Source: Lachnospiraceae bacterium (GTDB taxonomy: Bacteria > Bacillota > Clostridia > Lachnospirales > Lachnospiraceae). Taken from it: a stretch of 50,296 bases of DNA. Location: NCBI GenBank assembly GCA_017449075.1, contig JAFSKG010000039.1, forward strand, positions 1 to 50,296. Direction: 5' to 3'. A program made the translations under genes and the position numbers. This document shows, piece by piece, positions 16,334 to 26,208 of the stretch. The notes beneath the pieces were generated by a model. That model was given only the letters and a program-made list of their open reading frames with translations. It ran no database searches and was not told the origin of the DNA. Position 1 is the first letter of the stretch. Each line of letters opens with the position of its first letter.

Positions 16334-19300
16334 ATGAATAACAGCAAATTGTCAAATGAAACAATTAAATTCTATGATGAGTTGTTGACAGGAGTAGAGA
16401 CAGATAATATCCCTGTAAGAGATGTGTATGAAAATGAAGAGGGAGAGAATTGGCTTGAGAAAGAGTTTGCCTTGAGTAAAAAATTAGGCGATGAAATTAC
16501 TGAAAAGGCATATTTCGTCACTGCATTTTCATACTTATTGTGTAAATTTAACATGATGAAAAATATCATTGTCAACGACTTTGATTTAAAGGGTAATAGG
16601 ATTAGCCCGTTTGTATTCTCGTACGATGACAATGATGCCATCAAAGAAAAACTTGTAAAAAGTAAAAGTTATTTGGAAGATATAAGTAAGAATGATATCT
16701 CATTCAGCGAGCTTGTAAAAAAATATGATATCAATAATGAAATAGATTTCATGTATCTGACAGACAATAAGAGTTCAGTTAATACAATTACTTTAAATTC
16801 ACTTTGTTCAGGCGACAACGAGGGAGTTTCATCCCCTAAAATACTCTTTGAATTATTTAAGGTTGAAGAAACTAAGTTTAAAATTAAACTTGGCATACGA
16901 GATGATATGTTTTCTGAAGGATTTTCAGAGAGTTTCTTGAATGCATTTGTTAAGATTGCTGAAGAATTTGCTGTAAAAGAAAAGTTTGCTGATGTCGACT
17001 TGTTGTACGAAGAAGATATCAAGAAACTCGATAGTTTCTTTGGAGCAAAATTATCATATGATAGAAATGATACTATAGTTAGCATGATAAATGAGCAAAT
17101 CAAATCTCATCCAAATAAAATTGCAGTATCGTTTGGTGGTAAGAATTTTACTTATACAGAGTTTAATAAAATTACCAATAAGTTTGCAAACTATCTTATA
17201 AAAGAAAACATAACTAAAGATGATGTTGTAGGTGTAATGATTGGCAGAAATGAGTATATGCCAATTCTCGCATTTTCAGCTTCAAAGACTGGAGCAACTT
17301 ATATGCCACTTGACCCTGGCTACCCTGACGATAGATTGAGTTTTATGCTTGGCGATGCAGGAGCAAAGTTCCTCATAACTACAAAGAGTCTTATTTCAAA
17401 AGTATCAAGCACATTTAAGGGCAATATATTATTGATTGATGATGAATCTGATATGAAAAAAGTTAGTGATGAGACTGATGTTCATGTTGATATTGCTCCT
17501 TCAGATAGATTTATAATGCTCTATACTAGTGGTACTACTGGCACTCCAAAGGGAGTTGAATTACTGCATAGCAATATAGCTGCTATCATTCATCATATTG
17601 ATTGGACAAGAAGAAATGATGGTGACATGAGAGTTGCTGCCTATGCAAGCTTTGGATTTGATGCAAATATGTATGAGATGTACCCACCACTTACTACAGG
17701 TGGTACATTGTTTATAATTCCTGACGAGATTAGACTAGATCTTTTTGCTATAAGAGAGTACTATCAGAAAAATAACATTACACATGGATTTATGACTACA
17801 CAGATGGGACGTCAATTTGTGGAACTCGATGGCTTAAACACATTAAAAGAGTTTACAGTTGGTGGAGAAAAATTGGCAAGTGTAAAACCACCAAAGTTTA
17901 GATTTGTAAATGCATATGGTCCAACTGAAACATCAGTATATGTCACTCAATACATAGTTGATAAGTTATTAAAAGATATACCAATTGGTAAGCCAACATC
18001 AAACTCATGGGTATATGTGCTTGATGAGAAGGGCAAGAGACTCCCGATTGGTGCAAGTGGTGAACTTTTAATATCAGGTCCTCAAGTTGCAAGAGGTTAT
18101 CTCAATAGGCCAGATAAAAATGCAGAAGCATTTGTAAAGAATCCATATTGTGATAAAGCGCCTTATGATAGAGCATATAAGTCTGGAGACGTTGTAAGAT
18201 TTTTACCTGATGGCAATATTCAGTATATCGGTCGCCATGACATGCAGGTTAAGGTCAGAGGATTTAGAATTGAGTTATCTGAAGTAGAAGATGTCATAAG
18301 AAGATGTAGCGGTATAAAAGATTGTACAGTTGTTGCATATGATGATAGTGCTGGCATGAAATATTTGGTTGCCTATGTTGTTTCTGATAGTAAAGTTGAT
18401 GCAAAGAAAGTAAACGATTTTATATTGAAAGAAAAACCTGTATACATGGTGCCAAGTGTCATCATGCAGATTGATAAGATTCCGCTTACTCAAAATCAAA
18501 AAGTAAATAAGAGAGCACTTCCAAAACCTGAAGCTAAAGTTGATGAAAGTTATAAGAAACCAGAAAACAAGAGACAAGAAAAGATTTTTGATTTAGTTGC
18601 ATCGGTAATTGGAAATAAAAACTTTGGCGTAGATACTGACTTATTTATGGCAGGACTTAATTCTATATCGGTTGTTAGACTAAATGTTTTACTTGGCAAA
18701 GAGTTTAATGTGCCAATTAGAATGAATGATATTAATGAAAATAGTACAGTTTTGAAATTAGATGAGTTTTTAAGTAAAAATGATGTAGAACAAATTGACT
18801 ATAGCGTAAAGCTTGAAAGATATCCTATTTCTAAAACTCAAAGTGGTATATTTGTAGAGTGTATAGCAAACCCTACTGCGACTATATATAACTTACCTAT
18901 TTTAATAAAGATGAGCGATGAAATTGATGTCAATAGATTGAAATCTGCAATTGAAAAGGTTGTAGAAGCACATCCTTATATTAAAGCCACTATACATATG
19001 GATGATGCAACAGGAGAAATATATGCAAAACGAAATGACAATGCTTCTATAGATGTTGGCATCACTAAAGCTGAAAAAATGGTAAATTCCGAAACGTTGA
19101 TTAAGCCATTTGCAGTTATTGGCAAAAAACTTTATAGATTTATGATTTTTGCTACAGCTAAGGATGGCAAATATTTATTCATGGATTTGCATCACATCAT
19201 ATTTGACGGAACATCATTAGTTATATTGATGAATGATATTGATAAAGCATATAGAGGTGAAAAGATAGATGCTGAGACATTTGATGGTTTTGCCTATGCA

Positions 19301-22300
19301 TTAAATGAAGAAAAATTACTTAAGACAGATTCGCTCAAGAATGCTAAAGAGTATTATGATAATTTACTTAAAGGTGTTGATGCCGAATCCTTGCTTCCAA
19401 AAGATGATACAGGAATCACTGAATGTGATTTAGTCGCATCAAAAGTTACTAGAAGAATAAATATTGACAGGCATGCTGTTGAAGACTTTTGCAGTAAAAA
19501 CAACATATCAGCAAATTCGTTCTTCAATGCTGTATTTGGATTCGTTCTTTCAAAATATGATTATAAAGAAGAATTAGCATATACTACTGTGTATAGCGGT
19601 AGAAATGATTCGAGAGTTTATAATGTAATTTGCATGCTTGTAAAAACATTGCCAGTGGTTTGCCACTATGATAAAGATACTAAGATTAAAGATTATCTTA
19701 CATCATATTCAAAACAAATATTCGACAGCATGTCAAACGACTTATATGCATTTTCAGATATAAAAAATGATTACAAAATTAGTGCAGATGTTTTATTCAT
19801 ATATCAAGGTGATAATTTTGTATTTGATAAATTCTGCGGAAAATCTTGTAAGACATATTTATTAGATTCAAAGTATGCAATGGAGCCGTTTAAGATTGAA
19901 TTAAATGTTGAAAATGGTGAATATGTAGCACATGCAGATTTTAGAAAAGATTTCTTTTTTGATACAACTGCAGATGGATTTATAGAATGTATGGAAGCCG
20001 TTGCTAAAGAGTTTATGCAAAAAGAAAAACTTTCTGAAGTGAGTCTTCTTACAGCAAGAACTAAAAATTTGATAGATAAGTTCAACGAAACTTATATACC
20101 AGTTGAAAATATTTCTACTGACAAGGCATTTGAAAAGGCTGTAGAAAAGTATAAAGATAGAGTGGCGATAATTGGAAAAGATGAAACTATTACTTATGAT
20201 GAATTAAATAAGAGAGCAAATCGTCTTGCACATTCATTGATAGATTTGGGTGTTAAACCTGATGACTTTGTAGGTTTTATGACTGATAGGTGTGCAAATG
20301 CCTATGTGGGAAGAATAGGTATATGGAAATCTGGCGGAGCTTTCCTTGCGATTGATCCAAAATATCCTGATGATAGAATTTCATATATTTTAGAAGATTC
20401 AAAAACTAAATTATTGGTCACTAAAGAAGAAATTTATGAAAAGAAAAAAGATTTATTTGCAAAACTTGGAGTAAAAGTTTTGCTTATGAATGACATGCTA
20501 AAGAATACAAATGATTCTAATCCAAATGTCGACATCAAGCCACATAATTTAGCATACTGCCTATATACATCTGGTTCTACAGGTAAGCCAAAAGGTGTAA
20601 TGGTTGAGCATGCAGGGGTTGTAAATCTTGCTACAGATAGCGAGAAGAGTGTGCAGGTTCAAGTGTTTACAAAAGATTGTAAAGTTTTGGGTTCTGTAAC
20701 TGCACTTACTTTTGATGTGTCTGTTGGTGAACATGTGATAGCACTTCATAATGGTCTTTCTATAGCCATTGCTTCAGAGGAAGAGATTACTAATCCGCTT
20801 TTGCTCTGTGATATGATTATAAAAAATAAAGTTGATGGATTCACTTGCACTCCATCTTACATAAATAATATGCTTGATATAGTAGAAACTTATCCAGCAC
20901 TTCGTCAAATCAAAGGATTCCAAGTTGGAGCAGAGACATTCCCAAAACAACTTTATAGAAAGATGAGAGAGAATGGAATTAATGCAAGAATAACTAATAG
21001 CTATGGACCTACAGAGGCTACAGACTATACTACGACAAATTTTGTAGAAAATGACAAACACATTACTATAGGTAAACCGCTTCCTAATTATCAGGTTTAC
21101 ATGTTTGACAAGTTTGATAATATTTTACCACCTATGGTTCTTGGTGAACTTGTGATAGGAGGTATAGGTGTTGCAAGAGGATATGTAGGAAGAGAAGACC
21201 TAAATACTACTAAGTTTATAAAAACAGCAGATAATAGACTCTATAAGAGTGGAGACTTAGCAAAATGGAATTATGAAGGAAATATTGATTTCTTGGGAAG
21301 AATGGATAATCAAGTTAAACTCCACGGCCTAAGAATAGAACTTGATGAGATATCAAATGTTATAAATAAGTATGGCGACATAAAACAAAGTATATCAGTT
21401 GTTAAGACAAATAGTGAGGGCGAAGAATATCTTGCGGCATATTTCATAGCATCTTCAAAAGTTGATATAGAAAAACTCTATGCATTTATCAGAAAGTCGC
21501 TTACTGAATATATGGTGCCTGCAATGATAATGCAGCTTGATGCATTCCCTACAAATGTAAATGGCAAGGTGGACAAACATGCACTTCCAGATGCAAGTCA
21601 AGAAGTTGTCAAGAAAGAAGTAAAGGCAGCAAGTAGTGATTTACAAAATACTATACTTGATATGTTTAAACTTGCACTCAATAGAAAAGATGTGGGAGTT
21701 GATGAAGACTTTTTCAAACTTGGGGGAACTTCGCTTTCAGCATCTAAGATTGCTATGAAGGCTATGACACTTAAACTGCCTATTACTTATAGCGATGTAT
21801 TTGATTATCCTACAGTGTTAAGCCTTGAACAATTAGTACTATCAAAACAAAAAGGTGAAGAGACACAGAGTGTAGCCAAGGATGAAAAAGCTGCCGTTAA
21901 GGAGCCACAAAATGCAAATAGTGCTGATGATGAGGTAATTAAGAAAGCATTGTCGCACAATGTCATAGATGAAGTGAGCGATATATGCAGCACAGAATAC
22001 AAAGATGTGTTGCTAACTGGTGCTACTGGATTCTTGGGAATTCATGTATTAAAGTATTTGATTGATAATACTGACAAGAAGATATATTGTTTCATGAGAC
22101 AGGGAAAGATGAGTTCTCTTATGGCAAAACTCAAACATTATCTCATGTACTATTTTGATGATTCAATGGATGAGCTTTTTGGAAAAAGACTATTTTTGAT
22201 TGCTGGAGATATAACTGAGAAAGAAAAAGTTTCGTTCCTAAATAATTATGACTTCGATGTGGTTATAAACTGTGCTGCCTGTGTAAAACACTTTGGCGCT

Positions 22301-23101
22301 GATAATACGCTTATGAATGTAAATGTCAATGGTGTTAAAAACTTAATTGACCTATGCGTAGAAAATAATAAAAAATTGATTCAAGTATCAACAGCAAGTG
22401 TTGCAGGTTCTACTTATGAAGGAAGCGATATAGCGGATGCGGTATTATATGAGAATGTTCTAAATATCGGTCAAGATATTTCTAATAAATATGTCCATAC
22501 TAAGTTCTTGGCTGAAGATGCTATACTTAGAGCAATAGAAGAAAGACAACTTAAAGCTAAAATCATAAGAGTTGGAAATCTTATGAGTAGGTATTCTGAT
22601 GGTGAGTTCCAGATAAACTCAATTGAAAATTCATTTATGAAACAACTAAAAGCATTTTACAAATTAAAATCATTCCCTATATCACGAATGGATGAGCAAG
22701 TTGAGTTTTCACCTATTGACTGTGTAGCAGAAACTATAGTAAGACTTTCTGAGACAAATGATAAGTTTACTGTATTCTTATCTTGTAACAATCACTATGT
22801 CCAGATGGGGGATGTAATCTATGCTATGAATAGGCTCGGATCTGAGATTGCAGTTATTGATGACAAAGATTTTGATGATAGACTTATGAAGCTTATGAGT
22901 GATGATAAAAAGAATGATGCTGTGTCAGTTCTCATCTCTTATAATTCATCTGGCAATAAGAAAACAAAAGAGTTACCATATAACTGCCAATATACTACGA
23001 AAGCTCTCTATAGAATTAATTATAAGTGGCCTATAGTTGATGAAGACTATATTGAGAAATCTTTGCAAGCGCTTATGTCGCTTGGATACTTTGATGAATA
23101 A
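16334..23101 (+). CDS. Nonribosomal peptide synthetase, (partial C)-A-T-C-A-T-reductase
   Basis: A 2255-residue two-module NRPS. Residues 1-240 look like the C-terminal half of a condensation domain, without HHxxxDG. A1 spans about 255-735 (LYTSGTTGTPKG near 397; YKSGD; NQKVNKRALP). T1 has its pantetheine Ser at 777 in GLNS, instead of the usual GG-S. The condensation domain has an intact HHIIFDG at 953-959. A2 has LYTSGSTGKPKG near 1410, and T2 has Ser1800 in LGGTSL. The C-terminal thioester reductase has TGATGFLG near 1895 and a YxxxK pair (Y2053, K2057). The product should be a dipeptide released as an aldehyde, which can cyclise to a pyrazinone. By hand alignment the specificity codes read roughly DAYTTGAVYK and DVGTQGSDYK, matching no code I trust. 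ATG at 16334 follows AGAGGTG. Confidence 0.95.
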   Translation: MNNSKLSNETIKFYDELLTGVETDNIPVRDVYENEEGENWLEKEFALSKKLGDEITEKAYFVTAFSYLLCKFNMMKNIIVNDFDLKGNRISPFVFSYDDNDAIKEKLVKSKSYLEDISKNDISFSELVKKYDINNEIDFMYLTDNKSSVNTITLNSLCSGDNEGVSSPKILFELFKVEETKFKIKLGIRDDMFSEGFSESFLNAFVKIAEEFAVKEKFADVDLLYEEDIKKLDSFFGAKLSYDRNDTIVSMINEQIKSHPNKIAVSFGGKNFTYTEFNKITNKFANYLIKENITKDDVVGVMIGRNEYMPILAFSASKTGATYMPLDPGYPDDRLSFMLGDAGAKFLITTKSLISKVSSTFKGNILLIDDESDMKKVSDETDVHVDIAPSDRFIMLYTSGTTGTPKGVELLHSNIAAIIHHIDWTRRNDGDMRVAAYASFGFDANMYEMYPPLTTGGTLFIIPDEIRLDLFAIREYYQKNNITHGFMTTQMGRQFVELDGLNTLKEFTVGGEKLASVKPPKFRFVNAYGPTETSVYVTQYIVDKLLKDIPIGKPTSNSWVYVLDEKGKRLPIGASGELLISGPQVARGYLNRPDKNAEAFVKNPYCDKAPYDRAYKSGDVVRFLPDGNIQYIGRHDMQVKVRGFRIELSEVEDVIRRCSGIKDCTVVAYDDSAGMKYLVAYVVSDSKVDAKKVNDFILKEKPVYMVPSVIMQIDKIPLTQNQKVNKRALPKPEAKVDESYKKPENKRQEKIFDLVASVIGNKNFGVDTDLFMAGLNSISVVRLNVLLGKEFNVPIRMNDINENSTVLKLDEFLSKNDVEQIDYSVKLERYPISKTQSGIFVECIANPTATIYNLPILIKMSDEIDVNRLKSAIEKVVEAHPYIKATIHMDDATGEIYAKRNDNASIDVGITKAEKMVNSETLIKPFAVIGKKLYRFMIFATAKDGKYLFMDLHHIIFDGTSLVILMNDIDKAYRGEKIDAETFDGFAYALNEEKLLKTDSLKNAKEYYDNLLKGVDAESLLPKDDTGITECDLVASKVTRRINIDRHAVEDFCSKNNISANSFFNAVFGFVLSKYDYKEELAYTTVYSGRNDSRVYNVICMLVKTLPVVCHYDKDTKIKDYLTSYSKQIFDSMSNDLYAFSDIKNDYKISADVLFIYQGDNFVFDKFCGKSCKTYLLDSKYAMEPFKIELNVENGEYVAHADFRKDFFFDTTADGFIECMEAVAKEFMQKEKLSEVSLLTARTKNLIDKFNETYIPVENISTDKAFEKAVEKYKDRVAIIGKDETITYDELNKRANRLAHSLIDLGVKPDDFVGFMTDRCANAYVGRIGIWKSGGAFLAIDPKYPDDRISYILEDSKTKLLVTKEEIYEKKKDLFAKLGVKVLLMNDMLKNTNDSNPNVDIKPHNLAYCLYTSGSTGKPKGVMVEHAGVVNLATDSEKSVQVQVFTKDCKVLGSVTALTFDVSVGEHVIALHNGLSIAIASEEEITNPLLLCDMIIKNKVDGFTCTPSYINNMLDIVETYPALRQIKGFQVGAETFPKQLYRKMRENGINARITNSYGPTEATDYTTTNFVENDKHITIGKPLPNYQVYMFDKFDNILPPMVLGELVIGGIGVARGYVGREDLNTTKFIKTADNRLYKSGDLAKWNYEGNIDFLGRMDNQVKLHGLRIELDEISNVINKYGDIKQSISVVKTNSEGEEYLAAYFIASSKVDIEKLYAFIRKSLTEYMVPAMIMQLDAFPTNVNGKVDKHALPDASQEVVKKEVKAASSDLQNTILDMFKLALNRKDVGVDEDFFKLGGTSLSASKIAMKAMTLKLPITYSDVFDYPTVLSLEQLVLSKQKGEETQSVAKDEKAAVKEPQNANSADDEVIKKALSHNVIDEVSDICSTEYKDVLLTGATGFLGIHVLKYLIDNTDKKIYCFMRQGKMSSLMAKLKHYLMYYFDDSMDELFGKRLFLIAGDITEKEKVSFLNNYDFDVVINCAACVKHFGADNTLMNVNVNGVKNLIDLCVENNKKLIQVSTASVAGSTYEGSDIADAVLYENVLNIGQDISNKYVHTKFLAEDAILRAIEERQLKAKIIRVGNLMSRYSDGEFQINSIENSFMKQLKAFYKLKSFPISRMDEQVEFSPIDCVAETIVRLSETNDKFTVFLSCNNHYVQMGDVIYAMNRLGSEIAVIDDKDFDDRLMKLMSDDKKNDAVSVLISYNSSGNKKTKELPYNCQYTTKALYRINYKWPIVDEDYIEKSLQALMSLGYFDE

Positions 23102-23115
23102 GTAATAATTATAAT

Positions 23116-23742
23116 ATGGCTGACTTAGAAATTAAATATGTTAAAAATAGTATATCTGATCTAGAAATGGAATATATTAAAAAACATATTCCAAATAGAT
23201 ATAATAATAGCTTAAAATATTTATCAATAGAAGCGCGAAATGCATCACTTCTTGCTGGAATACTTATCTTTAACAATCTTGGTATAGATGAAATGGACAT
23301 AAAGTATAATAAGTTAAATAAGCCATACATTGATAATGGGTTATATTTTAATATAAGTCATTCCAATGAATACATAGTATTTGTAAAATCTGAGGATAAA
23401 ATCGGAGTTGACATTGAATTAGTTGATGAAAAAAATATGTGCTTGTTGGATTATGCGTACGATAACATTGAGAAAGATTATATTAAAAATGGGATAGACT
23501 ATGGTACTTCTATAGAAAGATTGATCAAACTTTGGACTATTAAAGAAAGCGTTTTTAAAGCATCTAGTACTGAGGAACGTATTGAACCTAAGAATATAAT
23601 TGTGTCTAATCACAAAAAGGTAGAGTTTTTAAATGAAGTATATAATGTACATACTTTAAAATTTTTTAGCCATATTATATCTACATCAAGTATTATGGGC
23701 TATGATAGTGTAAAGCTTGTTAAAGATAAAGTAATATATTAA
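23116..23742 (+). CDS. Sfp-type 4'-phosphopantetheinyl transferase
   Basis: This 208-residue enzyme should load phosphopantetheine from CoA onto the two T domains of the NRPS, turning them to the holo form. The Mg2+-binding motif GVDIELV is at about residues 96-102 and the WTIKESVFKAS block at about 140-150 has the catalytic Glu and Lys; FNISHS near 75 is the CoA-contact motif. The length suits a short Sfp member. It starts 14 bases after the NRPS stop with no obvious ribosome binding site, which suggests coupled translation. The upstream NRPS is the obvious partner, as in the ausA-ausB pair. A general terminator follows after about 50 bases. Confidence 0.93.
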   Translation: MADLEIKYVKNSISDLEMEYIKKHIPNRYNNSLKYLSIEARNASLLAGILIFNNLGIDEMDIKYNKLNKPYIDNGLYFNISHSNEYIVFVKSEDKIGVDIELVDEKNMCLLDYAYDNIEKDYIKNGIDYGTSIERLIKLWTIKESVFKASSTEERIEPKNIIVSNHKKVEFLNEVYNVHTLKFFSHIISTSSIMGYDSVKLVKDKVIY

Positions 23743-23790
23743 AAGTATATATGTAAGAGAATTAATAGGCTTTCGAATAAATTACGGTTA

Positions 23791-23817
23791 AAATGGCAGA
23801 AAATCTGCCATTTTTTT
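23791..23817 (+). terminator. Intrinsic terminator after the NRPS operon
   Basis: A 9-base-pair stem (AAATGGCAG with CTGCCATTT) and a 5-base loop lead into a T run. It separates the NRPS operon from the arginine-linked ABC operon. Confidence 0.9.
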
Positions 23818-23877
23818 GTGAAAAATGAATAAAAATGCTAATATTTGTAAATTTTTGCATAAATATGAAATTTTTGC

Positions 23878-23905
23878 TTGACAAATCAGATATTTATGAT
23901 ATAAT
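23878..23905 (+). promoter_or_regulatory. Sigma-A promoter of the ABC transporter-argG operon
   Basis: TTGACA (23878-23883) and TATAAT (23900-23905) are both perfect, with a 16-base spacer. This is the strongest promoter in the window. An ARG-box-like operator begins at the next base. Confidence 0.9.
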
Positions 23906-23944
23906 TTTGCATAAATATTCATACAATCTGAATATATTAAATTT
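23906..23944 (+). promoter_or_regulatory. ARG-box-like operator (ArgR/AhrC site)
   Basis: Positions 23906-23923 read TTTGCATAAATATTCATA, matching the ARG box WNTGAATWWWWATTCANW at 17 of 18 places. A second, half-conserved box (left arm TCTGAAT) starts at 23927, leaving the 3-base gap usual between paired ARG boxes. A third partial copy with the same core lies upstream of the -35 at 23854-23871. The site overlaps the expected transcription start, so arginine-dependent repression is likely; argG and argH lie downstream. Confidence 0.72.
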
Positions 23945-23973
23945 GAAATAAAAAGTTTTTGGAGGAAAAAAAT

Positions 23974-24735
23974 ATGAAAAAGTTTTTATCTTTAGTTTTA
24001 TCAATCGTTATGATTTTAGGTTTAGTAGCATGTGGACAAAAGGCTACTACAACAACAGCAAGCGCAGATGGCACAGCAACAAAACTTGTTATGTGTACTA
24101 ATGCAGAGTTCCCACCTTATGAGTTTAAAGATGGTGGAGAATTTAAAGGCATAGATGTAGAGTGCGCAAAATTAATCGGACAAAAAATTGGAGCTGAAGT
24201 TGAAATTCTTGATATCGCTTTTGACTCACTTATACCAACTGTTATGAGTGGCAAAGCTGATTTTGCAATGGCAGGTATGACTGTTACTGAAGATCGTAAA
24301 GAGAATGTTGACTTTTCACACACATATCAAAAAGCAGTTCAGACTATTGTAGTTCCATCTACAAGTGGAATTCAATCAGTTGATGATATGTATGGAAAAA
24401 AGATTGGAGTTCAAACAGGAACTACAGGAGATATCTATTGCTCAGGTGATTTTGGTGAAGAGTCTATGATGAGATATTCTAAAATCGTTGATGGATTCCA
24501 AGCTATGAAGACTGGAAAGATTGATGCTATCGTTGTAGATGACCAAGTTGCAAAAGCAATCGTTGAGCAAGATTCATCATCATTTAAGATTCTTGATACT
24601 GCATATGCAGAAGAAGAATATGCTATAGCAGTTAAAAAAGGAAATTCAGCATTATTAAATAAAATAAATGCTGCAATTGACGAGATGAAGTCAAATGGAG
24701 AATTAAAGAAAATAGTTGATAAGTATATTCAATAA
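23974..24735 (+). CDS. Amino-acid ABC transporter substrate-binding lipoprotein
   Basis: I chose ATG at 23974, just after GGAGG, giving 253 residues; the upstream in-frame TTG lies within the leader. The signal peptide ends in the lipobox LVAC, so the protein should be anchored outside the membrane. The mature protein is a bacterial solute-binding domain of the polar amino acid family: FPPYEFKDGGEFKGIDVE, then AGMTVTEDRKENVDFSHTY, then VGVQTGTTGD-like and DAIVVDDQ segments. It hands the ligand to the permease encoded 2 bases later. The ARG-box promoter and the argG/argH genes behind it suggest arginine, citrulline or another basic amino acid. Lysine, glutamine or cystine cannot be excluded from sequence alone. 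Confidence 0.93.
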   Translation: MKKFLSLVLSIVMILGLVACGQKATTTTASADGTATKLVMCTNAEFPPYEFKDGGEFKGIDVECAKLIGQKIGAEVEILDIAFDSLIPTVMSGKADFAMAGMTVTEDRKENVDFSHTYQKAVQTIVVPSTSGIQSVDDMYGKKIGVQTGTTGDIYCSGDFGEESMMRYSKIVDGFQAMKTGKIDAIVVDDQVAKAIVEQDSSSFKILDTAYAEEEYAIAVKKGNSALLNKINAAIDEMKSNGELKKIVDKYIQ

Positions 24736-24737
24736 TT

Positions 24738-25466
24738 ATGGAAAACATTTTAAAGGCATTACGTCTAAACTTAATAAAAGACAATCGTTATTTATATCTT
24801 GTTGATGGTTTAAAGAATACAATGATAATAACATTGTTTGCAACCATCCTTGGTATAGTTCTTGGACTTATAATTGCTCTTGTAAGGACTACATATGATA
24901 ATACAAATGGATTAAAGAATTCAAATGCTGTTCTTAAAGTGTTGATAAAAATTGCAAATAGTATATGCCAGTTATATATTACAATTATAAGAGGAACACC
25001 GGTAGTAATTCAGCTTATGATTTTGTTCTTTTGTATATTTACTTCAAGAAACGCGAGTGGAGTTCTCATTGCAATAATTGGATTTGGACTCAATTCAAGT
25101 GCCTATGTGGCAGAGATATTTAGGTCCGGGCTTATGTCCATAGATCAAGGACAGATGGAGGCGGGTAGGTCACTTGGACTATCATATATAGACACTATGA
25201 AATATATTATAGTTCCACAGGCATTTAAGGTTGTCCTTCCTTCTCTTTGTAACGAGTTTATCGTTCTAATAAAAGAGACTTCTGTTGCAGGATATGTTGC
25301 AGTTCAAGACTTGACCAAAGGCGGAGATATTATAAGATCAAGAACTTATGATGCATGGACACCACTTCTTATAGTGGCAGGTGTTTACTTACTTCTCACT
25401 TGTATATTCTCTGTGTTTGTAAAGAAGTTGGAAGTAAGTTTAAGAAAGAATGAGAGGACAAATTAG
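24738..25466 (+). CDS. Amino-acid ABC transporter permease (HisM/ArtM/GlnP type)
   Basis: This 242-residue inner-membrane permease has about five hydrophobic segments, the first near residues 25-50. The [11 protein letters not shown]-type region (here [16 protein letters not shown], near residue 87) and the [22 protein letters not shown] coupling loop near residue 145 are typical of polar amino-acid permeases. It starts 2 bases after the binding-protein stop, and its end is 1 base from the chosen start of the ATPase gene. It most likely works as a homodimer, because only one permease gene is present. Confidence 0.94.
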   Translation: MENILKALRLNLIKDNRYLYLVDGLKNTMIITLFATILGIVLGLIIALVRTTYDNTNGLKNSNAVLKVLIKIANSICQLYITIIRGTPVVIQLMILFFCIFTSRNASGVLIAIIGFGLNSSAYVAEIFRSGLMSIDQGQMEAGRSLGLSYIDTMKYIIVPQAFKVVLPSLCNEFIVLIKETSVAGYVAVQDLTKGGDIIRSRTYDAWTPLLIVAGVYLLLTCIFSVFVKKLEVSLRKNERTN

Positions 25467-25467
25467 T

Positions 25468-26199
25468 ATGGACAAATTGCTTGAAATTAAAGAATTGTGT
25501 AAAAGTTTCGGTGACCATCTCGTCCTCGATAAAATCACAACAGATATTAATAAAGGTGATGTACTTTGCCTTGTGGGACCAAGTGGAGGGGGTAAGTCAA
25601 CATTCCTTAGGTCGCTTAATCTCCTTGAGGTACCAACAAGTGGCAAGATATATTTTGAAAGAACAGACATAACTGACCCAAAAACAAATATAGATGAAGT
25701 GAGAAAAAAAATTGGAATGGTTTTTCAACATTTTAATCTTTTCCCCCATCTTACTATTATGGAAAACATGACACTTTCTCCAATTAATGTTTTAAAGCTC
25801 ACTAAAGAAGAGGCCGAAAATAAAGCGAAAGAACTTTTAAATCGAGTTGGTCTTATAGATAAAAAAGATACTTATCCAAATATGTTATCTGGTGGACAAA
25901 AGCAAAGAGTTGCTATTGTGAGAAGTCTTATGATGAATCCGGATGTTATGTTATTTGATGAACCTACATCAGCACTTGACCCAGAGATGGTTGGAGAAGT
26001 TCTAGATGTTATGAAAGAACTTGCAAAAGAAAAAATGACTATGGTTGTTGTAACACATGAGATGGGATTTGCTAGAGAGGTTGCAAATCGTGTAGCATTT
26101 CTTGACCAAGGACAATTCGCATACGAGAATAGTCCAGATAAATTTTTCAAAGAACCAAACAACGAACGTCTTAAAAACTTCCTAAGTAAAGTATTATAG
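25468..26199 (+). CDS. Amino-acid ABC transporter ATP-binding protein (GlnQ type)
   Basis: I chose ATG at 25468, one base after the permease stop, over ATG at 25450, because GAGAGG at 25452-25457 is well placed as its ribosome binding site and the protein then begins like GlnQ family members ([14 protein letters not shown]). The 243 residues carry Walker [10 protein letters not shown], a Q loop ([12 protein letters not shown]), the signature LSGGQKQR, Walker B VMLFDEP and the H-loop His in VVVTHEMG. It energises uptake by the permease encoded directly before. argG follows after 9 bases, which ties the importer to arginine metabolism. Confidence 0.95.
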   Translation: MDKLLEIKELCKSFGDHLVLDKITTDINKGDVLCLVGPSGGGKSTFLRSLNLLEVPTSGKIYFERTDITDPKTNIDEVRKKIGMVFQHFNLFPHLTIMENMTLSPINVLKLTKEEAENKAKELLNRVGLIDKKDTYPNMLSGGQKQRVAIVRSLMMNPDVMLFDEPTSALDPEMVGEVLDVMKELAKEKMTMVVVTHEMGFAREVANRVAFLDQGQFAYENSPDKFFKEPNNERLKNFLSKVL

Positions 26200-26208
26200 G
26201 AGCAAAAT

